NCBI GenBank assembly: GCA_013285685.1
Contig: JABDHD010000038.1
Coordinates: forward strand, 1 to 32,422
Length of the DNA: 32,422 nt
DNA from: Bacteroidota bacterium
GTDB lineage: Bacteria > Bacteroidota > Bacteroidia > Sphingobacteriales > Sphingobacteriaceae
Direction of reading: 5' to 3'
A model generated the notes under the pieces. The model saw only the letters and a program-made list of their open reading frames with translations. It searched no databases and was not told the DNA's origin. Positions 23,071 through 29,834 of the stretch are shown piece by piece (within the stretch, counting starts at the first letter, position 1; each line of letters starts with the position of its first letter). The translations under genes and the position numbers were made by a program.

Positions 23071-23175
23071 ATTCCCCTATTGAGAGGGGTGGAGGGGTGT
23101 GTTAGCGAGCATGTCGGTTAACACACCCCCGCCACAACACAATTCCGTCGCTCCCCCTCTCAAGAGGGGAGTTAT
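23071..23175. repeat. Nested inverted repeat between converging genes
   Basis: GGGGTGTGTTA (23094-23104) pairs perfectly with TAACACACCCC (23119-23129). Outside it, GAGAGGGG/CCCCTCTC phrases on both flanks (23076-23090 and 23151-23170) extend the symmetry. The right flank alone forms CCCCTCT-CA-AGAGGGG (23153-23168). It lies between the DUF5020 gene (+) and the hydrolase gene (-) and could terminate both. Similar GC-rich TTGAGAGGGG repeats are common between genes in Bacteroidota. Confidence 0.8.
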
Positions 23176-23267
23176 CATAACCACCACATTACCAGCTATA
23201 TGCAATTTGCTATATTGGAATTGTCAGTCCCTAAACATATACGTATTGCGTCTACAGCGGAGTTACT

Positions 23268-24164
23268 TTACATCAATGGTTTCAAAAACGGTGTATTTTC
23301 CAGCATTAACCTGAAATTATCCTGGTTTACGATATCATTATGCTGTTTAAGGGTATGGACGTAGATCAACGGATAGCTGTCGTACATTTCAGGCTTCAGG
23401 TCTTTCTCCTCCACCATAAAATATTTAATACCGGCGCTATCGAGTAACTGGTTCATATGCTTGCTTTCTTCCAAAGTACCACCATGATCGGTATACAAGT
23501 GGATAAAACGATGACTTTTATCCGCCTTTATCCAATCCATAAATATTTCGGTTTTGCCATAAAGCGAATCAAAAAGCATGGCTTCATCAATAGGCATGCC
23601 TCCGTTTTTGATGATCATGGCCATCACTTCGTATGCGCCGCTGTGACCGCCCAGCAAAATATGGCCCGGTTGACAGCCTTTTGAAACCAGCCCTTTATCT
23701 GTTAAACCTTTCATCACATCAGCTACCAATGCTTTAAAATCTCCGGGTCGCTCCAGCTTTCCGCCATAGCTGTCGGGTGAATTTCTCGCCGCCTCTGCCA
23801 GTACCAAAACCGCATTCCGTTTCGATTCAATAAATTGTTTGGTAAGCTCGTAAAAAGCAGCGGCAGTGTCAACGTTGTTACGCCAGCCATGGAACCAAAA
23901 GACCATATCCACCTTTTTCTTTGCGTCCAGATTTTTTGGCGCGATGATCAGCACAGTGCTGTCATTATAATGTTCAGCTGTAGTGTATAAAACACTGTCG
24001 TACAAATGACCGTGCATCCGGCCGCTGTCCGGAAATGAGGTGTGACTTGAATAAATATGAAATATCACCGCACCGGGCACATCCTGGGCATACAAAGACC
24101 CCCAAGCAGCGATAGTGGACAATGCCGAAAGGAGTAGTTTTCTAATCATAAGTTTATTTAGCAT
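23268..24164 (-). CDS. Secreted alpha/beta hydrolase
   Basis: The 298-residue product has an N-terminal signal peptide ending SLYAQD; the second ATG (24149) gives a cleaner signal and may be the true start. The mature domain shows an oxyanion-hole segment VDMVFWFHGWRNN (residues 85-97), the nucleophile elbow GGHSGAY with S175, an acidic candidate in LYTDHGGT, and a C-terminal histidine in LKQHNDIV or IYVHTL. It most likely acts as a periplasmic or exported esterase/peptidase-type hydrolase; the substrate is unknown. It follows the SnoaL-like gene on the same strand with a 16-bp palindrome between. Confidence 0.8.
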   Translation of the reverse strand: MLNKLMIRKLLLSALSTIAAWGSLYAQDVPGAVIFHIYSSHTSFPDSGRMHGHLYDSVLYTTAEHYNDSTVLIIAPKNLDAKKKVDMVFWFHGWRNNVDTAAAFYELTKQFIESKRNAVLVLAEAARNSPDSYGGKLERPGDFKALVADVMKGLTDKGLVSKGCQPGHILLGGHSGAYEVMAMIIKNGGMPIDEAMLFDSLYGKTEIFMDWIKADKSHRFIHLYTDHGGTLEESKHMNQLLDSAGIKYFMVEEKDLKPEMYDSYPLIYVHTLKQHNDIVNQDNFRLMLENTPFLKPLM

Positions 24165-24198
24165 TTCTAATCGGTGTAATCAAAAAACAATCGGTGTT

Positions 24199-24214
24199 CC
24201 CGATAGCTATCGGG
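24199..24214. repeat. 16-bp perfect palindrome downstream of the SnoaL-like gene
   Basis: CCCGATAGCTATCGGG is a perfect palindrome 25-40 bases past the SnoaL-like gene's stop on the minus strand. A T-rich tract (TTGTTTTTTG on that strand, near 24182-24191) follows about 10 bases later, so it could help termination. It could equally be a dispersed GC-clamped palindrome of the same style as 5552-5571. Confidence 0.7.
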
Positions 24215-24238
24215 GCCCCAAAAACATAATCGATGAAA

Positions 24239-24589
24239 TCAAACAAAGAACTGCTGGCTCACAATCTTCCCGTACTCCACTTTATAAACACACAACTCCT
24301 CCACTTTCCGGCGTTCCTGTCCTTTTGGGGTAAAATCCAAAGACATGGTAACACTAAAATAGTTCCCCGCAAAGGATGGGCCGGCCACTTTCACATCGTG
24401 GATCTCCGTGTTTTCTAAAAACTGCCGTTCCCGTTCCATTAAAGCAGCAAGACCGGAAATCGGCACATTTTTGTTCATGGGATCGATACTCTCCGCATGC
24501 TCCGAGAACAGTTCCTCATAAGCCTGCAAAAACTCCTGCTTTTCACAAAGCGACGATAACCTTGCAGCAATTTCGTTTATCGCATTCAT
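24239..24589 (-). CDS. SnoaL-like (NTF2-fold) protein
   Basis: The 116-residue product fits the NTF2-like/SnoaL cone fold: a helical N-terminus with EFLQAYEELFSEHAESIDP, the helix LAALMERERQFLENTEIHD, then strands VKVAGPSFAGNYFSVTMSLDF, VEELCVYKVEYGKIVSQQFF. Such proteins may be small enzymes, binding proteins or stress-related; no catalytic pair can be assigned. The start codon is 2 bases after the stop of the tandem thioredoxin gene, so the two are co-transcribed and probably translationally coupled. Confidence 0.8.
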   Translation of the reverse strand: MNAINEIAARLSSLCEKQEFLQAYEELFSEHAESIDPMNKNVPISGLAALMERERQFLENTEIHDVKVAGPSFAGNYFSVTMSLDFTPKGQERRKVEELCVYKVEYGKIVSQQFFV

Positions 24590-24591
24590 AA

Positions 24592-25710
24592 TTACTCTTT
24601 ATAAATCCTGCCGATCATCGGGTCATTAAAAATGATCTTCTTCAATTCTTCCGGATCGATTATCCCCTGGTGAGCGTACACCACTTTTCCACCGGGCTCA
24701 ACCAGGATAGTATAGGGCAGCGCTCCTTCCCATTTCGGGTCCACTGCTTCGATCAGTTTATATTTGTCGTCGGTAGTAAAAATGTAGTTTGGACCCGACG
24801 CCTCTTCACGCTGCAAAAACTTGAGCGCCTGGCCTTTCCTCGACGGGTCGTCCGCGCTGATGCTTACAAATTCAAAACCACGGTCGCGGTACATGTGGTT
24901 CATGGTCACAAATTCCGGGAACTCCTCCACACATGGCCCGCACCAGGTTGCCCACACGTTTATCAGCCTCAATTTATCCGAAGTGTTTTTTAGTAACTCC
25001 TTTATTCCTTTATCATCAATGCTATCCAGGTTTACAGGTTCCTTTGCCCATTGTACCTTAGCCTTTTCTATCCAAACACTCTTTTCGGCCCATTTTATCG
25101 AGCAGCCGAATACTTTGGTATCGGTAACCAGCACCGGCTTACCATCCAAAATAGCATCGATGGCGTTGCGGGCGTCAAGGCTATGCGGTGTTTTGGCCGG
25201 GTTTTCGGTATCATCCACCCTGCCTTCGTAGCGCAACTTCCTGTCCTTGTCGAAGATGAAAACATGCGGCGTGCAAACCGGACCGAACTTGCGGGACGTA
25301 ACCTCTGTGGTGCCGTCGTATAAATAAGGAAAATTAAAGCTCTTGTCTTTGGCCCTGATCTTCATCTCATCAAAGGAATCGCCAACATCGCTATAACCCA
25401 ACTCATCAAGCCTTAGCGAGGATGGATTATTGGGGTTGATGGCCACCACGCTTACCCCTTTTGATGCGTAATCAATGGTCAATTTTTTAACCCGGCCTTC
25501 GTAGGCCTGCGATGTGGGGCAATGGTTACACATAAAAATAATCACCAGCACCTTTGCATTTTTAAAGGATTCCAGCGTATACGTTTTGCCATCTACACCC
25601 GGCAGGCTAAAATCCGGCGCGGCAGAACCGATGGGTAATGTTTTTGGCTCGTCAGCAGCAAACGCCGACGAAATAAACAGGGTAAAGAATATGAGGAGCA
25701 GCTTTTTCAT
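24592..25710 (-). CDS. Exported two-domain thioredoxin-like protein (AhpC/TSA-like plus TlpA-like)
   Basis: The product has 372 residues with a signal peptide (1-19, ending SSAFAAD). The first domain (about 24-190) is peroxiredoxin/redoxin-like: GSAAPDFSLPGVDGKTYTL, a C61-NH-C64 pair in FMCNHCPTS, AINPNNPSS, then VCTPHVFIFDKDRKLRYEG with C146. The second domain (about 235-372) is TlpA/ResA-like: LRLINVWATWCGPCVEEFPE with WCGPC at 256-260 and a cis-proline region ALPYTILVEPGG. Both halves keep CxxC pairs. It is probably periplasmic and reduces disulfides or peroxides. It lies downstream of ccmE-ccmF on the same strand, where a periplasmic thiol reductant for apocytochrome would be expected, though a 328-base gap with its own promoter box intervenes. 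Confidence 0.88.
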   Translation of the reverse strand: MKKLLLIFFTLFISSAFAADEPKTLPIGSAAPDFSLPGVDGKTYTLESFKNAKVLVIIFMCNHCPTSQAYEGRVKKLTIDYASKGVSVVAINPNNPSSLRLDELGYSDVGDSFDEMKIRAKDKSFNFPYLYDGTTEVTSRKFGPVCTPHVFIFDKDRKLRYEGRVDDTENPAKTPHSLDARNAIDAILDGKPVLVTDTKVFGCSIKWAEKSVWIEKAKVQWAKEPVNLDSIDDKGIKELLKNTSDKLRLINVWATWCGPCVEEFPEFVTMNHMYRDRGFEFVSISADDPSRKGQALKFLQREEASGPNYIFTTDDKYKLIEAVDPKWEGALPYTILVEPGGKVVYAHQGIIDPEELKKIIFNDPMIGRIYKE

Positions 25711-25748
25711 ATTTAACAGGAAAAATAAGGGACTACTTATTGGTTTCC

Positions 25749-25756
25749 CAAATATA
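25749..25756 (-). promoter_or_regulatory. Candidate -7 box of the redoxin gene
   Basis: TATATTTG on the minus strand matches TAnnTTTG and lies 38 bases upstream of the start codon, giving a leader of roughly 30 bases. No TTTG is found at the usual 19-20-base distance. Confidence 0.4.
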
Positions 25757-25879
25757 CAACAAGGAAGGTACTTTTTGTTTTAAGGGATATGAAATAGCTG
25801 ATAAAGTTTATAGTTGATAGTCTGAAATAAGCGCCTTATGTCTCGGTCAAAATAACTGGCAAAAAATATATCCGCCAAA

Positions 25880-25970
25880 TTGGTGGACGCTGAGAAGGCA
25901 CAGAGAAAAAAATTACAAACTATTAAGGCTTTGTGTTCTCCGTGTTTTTCCTTTGTGCGCTCAGTGGTAA
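25880..25970. repeat. Imperfect inverted repeat downstream of ccmF
   Basis: The arm near 25882-25910 (GTGGACGCTGAG, then GGCACAGAGAAAAA) is complementary, with mismatches and gaps, to 25946-25968 (TTTTCCTTTGTGCGCTCAGTGG), with about 35 bases between. It lies between the ccmF stop and the redoxin promoter, so it may end the ccmEF transcript. It is the same type of element as 18899-18988 but with a different sequence. Confidence 0.55.
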
Positions 25971-26038
25971 AAAAAACTTTGGTTATATAGAAGAATAATC
26001 CTGTAGTTGGCTCAAAGTTAAATAAATTAAGAAAGTCA

Positions 26039-28522
26039 CTATACCGGCTTTATCTCTTTATTTCTGCGGAAAATCGATAGCAAAAACCCTAAGATCATAA
26101 TCAGGGTGCCCGACCAAAGTAAATTGATAAACGGAAAATCAAGCGCGCGCATCACTACCCACGGCTTTTTGTTCTCGGGCTGCTGGTAAACGGTAATCTC
26201 CACTTTGTTCTTTTCGGGGATGATCTTTGTCAATCTTAATTTCAGGCCCGCTTCGTCAACGGTGCGCGAAAAATCAAAAACGTTTTTACCCCGTATCATG
26301 TAAACCGGCTCGGCGCTGTAGTTTTTATTATTCGAAACGATGTCGATTTTTGCGCCTATGGCCACGTCGCTATCTGTAATAGGGATGTTTTGAATAGCGG
26401 TTTCCTTTTTAAGCGCACGCAAAACCATATAGCCTTCCCTGAACCGGATGGTGTCGCCGATGGCGATCTCATGCGAAATAGGCGGATCGTAGTTTTTATC
26501 ATCATTTTCGTCGCCATGAACCGCTGCTGCTTGTCCATCAGCAGAGGCAGGTTCTTTTGGCTGTGGCAGGGCTGTAATGTGCGTATAAAGGTCGTGCGTA
26601 AGGTAATGTTTGGTATCGGGCGAAGACGTCATACCCATTTTGTCACTCAGCTGCACTTTCGGTTTCAGCTCAAAGCTTTCAATCATCTTGCCCTTATCAT
26701 CATAACGCCGGTAATCGATCTTATAAAAATGATCAGGCAACGATGTCGAGTCGCCTGCATAGGTAACTAAGTAAGGCCCCATCTTAACCGGCTCGTTTTT
26801 GTAGATCATCATATTCTCGTGCGAATCGCCGGATATCTTGTTGCCCTGGGCCGATTTATCAAAACCAGCTATCGCGACGGTGCCGCTTTCATTCACAGAA
26901 ACCAGGCCACGCGTGCCCGCTGCTATAATGGCGCCGGCCAGCATCAATCCAAAACCAACGTGCGCAACGGCTGATCCCGCCAGCTTAAACTTCCCTTTAA
27001 GCGCATCGATCAGTATTTTTCCATTGACGAGCAATGTATACACACAGCCCAGCATAACCAGCTGGAAAACAAAATGCAGTTTATAAAGCCCGCTGAAATA
27101 AACCACCGGCACCGTGATCAACAGCGCAACTGCCAGGTAAACCAATGTCGAAATAAAGAATTTGGTCGTGTCAGTCTTTTTATATTTCAGGAATTGACTA
27201 AAGCCTGTCAGTACCGTGATGACCATAGCGAACGAAGCCTGTATAATATTGTAATGTGAAACCAGGTCTGTTGGCGGTGCAACTTTGGTGCCGAATATCC
27301 TGTTCCAAACCGGGATGGAGGTCACCAGTACTAAATGAAAACATGACAGGCCCAGGAATATCGCGCCAACAAACATCCAGAACTCGCGCGAATAAGTCTC
27401 TTCATCTTTTTTGCTGATGGGCATTTCCTTGTAGCGCGTAACGATCAGGTATATCGCCAAACCCAAAAACACCAGGATAAACGCCACCAGGTGCCAAAAG
27501 AGGCCATTATCGACAAAGGAATGCACCGAAGTTTCGCCAAGTATGCCGCTTCGCGCCAGGAATGACTGGTAAAGCACCATGATAAAACTCGCCAAAACCA
27601 GGAAAACAGCCGTGAAGTAACTATGCCCGGAGTTTTTATAAACGATAAGTACATGCAGGCCGCCGACTAATATCAGCCACGGAAAGATAGAAGCATTTTC
27701 CACCGGGTCCCAGGCCCAGAAGCCGCCAAAATTTAAGGACTCATATGCCCAAAGCGACCCCATCACCACACCGGTGCCCAATATCATACACGCAAACAAG
27801 GCGTACGGAATGGCTGGCGTTATCCATTCTTTATATCTTTTTTGCCATAAACCGGCGAAGGCATACGCAAAAGGCACTACAACCGAAGCAAGCCCCAGGA
27901 ACAGCGTTGGCGGGTGGATCACCATCCAGTAGTTTTGCAGCAGCGGGTTCATCCCCTGGCCGTCTTTAATAAACGATAGGTAGTTAGGCTGCGAGAAAAT
28001 CGGCGCCTCAATTGCTTTTCTTAATAACAAAAATGGAGAACTGCCGATTTTGGCTCCAAAAATCTCGATCCCCAATAACATCGAGGCCAGCCAGAGCTGC
28101 GAAAAGGCAACCACAGTCATCACCGGCTTTTCCCACGACTTTGCCCTCCAGATCAAAATATTACCCAAAACAGCCTGCCAAAAGGTCCATAGCAAAAAGC
28201 CGCCCTCCTGCCCGTTCCAGAAACCCGATACCAGGTAATATACCGGCAGCTCTTTAGACGTATAGGACCAGGCGTAATGGTATTCGAAATAATGGTTGTA
28301 AACAATATAAAACAAGCTGGCGCAAACGCCTATTATAGAAAGGGAGTTGATATAAAATCCCCAGCGCCCCATGCGCTGCCATGAGCTGTCCAGGGCATCT
28401 TTGTTTGTTGTAGCGAAGTAGTAACTCAGGGTTGATAAGAGCGCGCCGCCGAATGAAAGGATCACAAAAAACTGGCCAAGGTGGCCGGGTAAAAGGTGTT
28501 CGCCCTGGAAAGCTTTGTTCAT
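26039..28522 (-). CDS. ccmF: Cytochrome c maturation heme lyase CcmF
   Basis: An 827-residue inner-membrane protein of System I cytochrome c maturation; it accepts heme from holo-CcmE and attaches it to apocytochrome. It has many transmembrane helices, the WWD-domain tryptophan-rich motif NFGGFWAWDPVENASIFPW (residues 264-282), GQEGGFLLW near 104-112, and conserved histidines in VIHPPTLFLG (H203) and GGLH (H290). The length exceeds the E. coli protein (647) because of a large periplasmic segment in the C-terminal half (about residues 540-790), before the last helix. It is 11 bases downstream of ccmE, so the two are an operon. Confidence 0.95.
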   Translation of the reverse strand: MNKAFQGEHLLPGHLGQFFVILSFGGALLSTLSYYFATTNKDALDSSWQRMGRWGFYINSLSIIGVCASLFYIVYNHYFEYHYAWSYTSKELPVYYLVSGFWNGQEGGFLLWTFWQAVLGNILIWRAKSWEKPVMTVVAFSQLWLASMLLGIEIFGAKIGSSPFLLLRKAIEAPIFSQPNYLSFIKDGQGMNPLLQNYWMVIHPPTLFLGLASVVVPFAYAFAGLWQKRYKEWITPAIPYALFACMILGTGVVMGSLWAYESLNFGGFWAWDPVENASIFPWLILVGGLHVLIVYKNSGHSYFTAVFLVLASFIMVLYQSFLARSGILGETSVHSFVDNGLFWHLVAFILVFLGLAIYLIVTRYKEMPISKKDEETYSREFWMFVGAIFLGLSCFHLVLVTSIPVWNRIFGTKVAPPTDLVSHYNIIQASFAMVITVLTGFSQFLKYKKTDTTKFFISTLVYLAVALLITVPVVYFSGLYKLHFVFQLVMLGCVYTLLVNGKILIDALKGKFKLAGSAVAHVGFGLMLAGAIIAAGTRGLVSVNESGTVAIAGFDKSAQGNKISGDSHENMMIYKNEPVKMGPYLVTYAGDSTSLPDHFYKIDYRRYDDKGKMIESFELKPKVQLSDKMGMTSSPDTKHYLTHDLYTHITALPQPKEPASADGQAAAVHGDENDDKNYDPPISHEIAIGDTIRFREGYMVLRALKKETAIQNIPITDSDVAIGAKIDIVSNNKNYSAEPVYMIRGKNVFDFSRTVDEAGLKLRLTKIIPEKNKVEITVYQQPENKKPWVVMRALDFPFINLLWSGTLIMILGFLLSIFRRNKEIKPV

Positions 28523-28533
28523 TAAATTGATGC

Positions 28534-28944
28534 TTATATGCTGGCTGATTTAGCCCTGACGTCTGTAACGTCTAATTTGTCTTTGGTGTATTTCGAAGGG
28601 CATTTCATCAGTATCTCGGATGCATGAAATTCGCTGCCAACCATTTGCCCGGTCAGGACGATCTGTTCCGATTTTTGAAAGTCCTGCGGCTCTGTACCCA
28701 TGAAGACTACTTTGCACTCTTCGCCTTTACTGTCTTTCACATAAAAAGAAAAGTAATTGGCATCTTTGGCGGCATCATAATAAAGCTCCTTTTGCTTGTC
28801 CAGGTGTCCCACTACGCGCAGAACGCTTTCGGTTTTACGGGCGTCGGTGAACGAACCGTAAGTACTCGCCCCCGCATAGATCACCACGATCACAGCAATC
28901 GCAATCCCTATAACAATCAAACCAAAAATCGAACTCTTTTTCAT
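28534..28944 (-). CDS. ccmE: Cytochrome c-type biogenesis heme chaperone CcmE, CxxxY type
   Basis: The 136-residue periplasmic heme chaperone of System I is anchored by one N-terminal helix (residues 5-25). The OB-fold core includes VLRVVGHLDKQKELYY and VVFMGTEPQDFQKSEQIVLT followed by GQMVGSEFHASEILMKCPSKY. The E. coli protein binds heme through a histidine in HxxxY; here the equivalent motif is C115-PSK-Y119, the CxxxY variant known in some other bacteria and archaea, while H107 lies outside it. I use the ATG at 28944 rather than the frame start at 28992, since the extra 16 residues are not family-like and cover a promoter box. It precedes ccmF by 11 bases. Confidence 0.92.
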   Translation of the reverse strand: MKKSSIFGLIVIGIAIAVIVVIYAGASTYGSFTDARKTESVLRVVGHLDKQKELYYDAAKDANYFSFYVKDSKGEECKVVFMGTEPQDFQKSEQIVLTGQMVGSEFHASEILMKCPSKYTKDKLDVTDVRAKSASI

Positions 28945-28974
28945 CGAAGTGTCGTACCTTATTCTTACGGCTTG

Positions 28975-28982
28975 CAAAAATA
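28975..28982 (-). promoter_or_regulatory. Candidate -7 box of ccmE
   Basis: TATTTTTG on the minus strand matches TAnnTTTG. It lies 30 bases upstream of the ATG at 28944, which supports that start. No well-spaced TTTG is present. Confidence 0.4.
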
Positions 28983-29043
28983 CGAAACGCAAAGCTAATA
29001 ATTTTTATTGCAAGCGATTAATGTTATTTAGAATCGTTCTTGA

Positions 29044-29190
29044 TTTCGGATGTCGGATGTTCTATTTCGGATTTATTTTTTTCCGCACTGTCGTCTCCGT
29101 CTCGCAACGCGGATCGAGAGACCCTACGGGGACGGAAAAACAAATATCAAATCCGAAATCGAACATCCGAAACTGCCTCTTGAGCGAAGC
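29044..29190. repeat. Large inverted repeat of TTTCGGATGTTC type
   Basis: TCGGATGTTCTATTTCGGATTT at 29053-29074 is complementary at 21 of 22 positions to 29149-29170. The interior (29086-29135) has further symmetry, including TCTCG/CGAGA and CGTCTCCGT/ACGGGGACG phrases. The element lies between the RRM gene stop and the ccmE promoter, so it may terminate the RRM transcript. It belongs to the class of intergenic palindromes scattered across this window. Confidence 0.8.
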
Positions 29191-29207
29191 GAAAAATCCG
29201 AAATTCT

Positions 29208-29570
29208 TTAAAACGTCCTGCGGGGCCTTTTACTTTTTACAGGGTCGCCGGGCCTTCCAATTTTCACGTATTTAACCGCTGGAGAATCGATAGAAGACAT
29301 GCCTTGCACACCGGCCGGTTTATCGGCCGCTACTTCAGGGATCGAGACCTTTAGCTGACGATTGCCGATTTGCCTGCCGTTCAAACTTTCAGTTGCCGCT
29401 TCAGCGGCGGCCTGGTCAACCATTTCGATAAAGGCACAGCCTTTGGATATTCGCGTTTTTTTATCACGAACCATCTTTATGGTGCTAACCTGTCCAAATG
29501 GCATAAACAGTTTCGCCAATTCTATTTCATCCAGACTGTGCTTAAAGCCGCCGACATACACTTTGGTCAT
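29208..29570 (-). CDS. Single RRM-domain RNA-binding protein with basic tail
   Basis: The 120-residue product contains one RNA recognition motif: RNP2-like VYVGGF at residues 4-9 and RNP1-like KGCAFIEM at 44-51, with the remaining strands AAAEAATESLNGRQIGNRQLKVSI. The C-terminal 25 residues are basic and Pro/Gly-rich (KIGRPGDPVKSKRPRRTF), adding a nonspecific nucleic-acid-binding tail. Bacterial RRM proteins of this size occur in cyanobacteria and Bacteroidota; possible roles in RNA stability or translation are not defined. The gene is monocistronic with its own promoter (29589-29618) and an inverted repeat behind it. Confidence 0.92.
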   Translation of the reverse strand: MTKVYVGGFKHSLDEIELAKLFMPFGQVSTIKMVRDKKTRISKGCAFIEMVDQAAAEAATESLNGRQIGNRQLKVSIPEVAADKPAGVQGMSSIDSPAVKYVKIGRPGDPVKSKRPRRTF

Positions 29571-29588
29571 TTAATTCATTTTAATCGC

Positions 29589-29618
29589 CAAATGTAATGA
29601 AGTGAAGCATGAGACAAA
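29589..29618 (-). promoter_or_regulatory. Bacteroidota-type promoter of the RRM gene
   Basis: On the minus strand TTTG (29615-29618), an 18-base spacer and TACATTTG (29589-29596) agree with the TTTG/TAnnTTTG pair; the spacer is one base shorter than the usual 19. The start codon is 18 bases further on. Confidence 0.55.
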
Positions 29619-29781
29619 AATCTGCGGCAAAATAATTTCTCCGCGCATTGCGGAAGCAGAGTGGTCAGAAGTCAGGAAAGTCCGAAAGTCCGAAGTAAAG
29701 AGCACCGCATATTATATTCTTTCCGCGCTTCTTCTTTGTGACTTTTAAATTTCCGGGCTTCCGCACTTTTATGCGTAATGA

Positions 29782-29812
29782 TTTGATAATTAGCTGCGTA
29801 ATACTTAAATTG
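29782..29812 (+). promoter_or_regulatory. Candidate promoter of the SusD-like gene
   Basis: TTTG (29782-29785), a 20-base spacer and TAAATTG (29806-29812), one T short of TAnnTTTG, precede the ATG at 29835 by about 22 bases. It implies that the susD-like gene has its own promoter and is not the distal part of a susCD operon. Confidence 0.4.
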
Positions 29813-29834
29813 CAGCCACTTATTCACCTGGATT

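Larger units (their letters stand above)
25711..26038 (-). other. Spacer between ccmF and the redoxin gene
   Basis: No gene in 328 bases. The redoxin-proximal side contains a promoter box, the middle an AT-rich unit (ATAGTTGATAGTC) like the one at the lpdA hairpin, and the ccmF-proximal side an imperfect inverted repeat. It appears to separate two transcription units. Confidence 0.55.

Noticed and set aside
28945..28992. 16-codon N-terminal extension of ccmE
   Set aside because: It places extra residues before the membrane anchor and overlaps the -7 box at 28975-28982.
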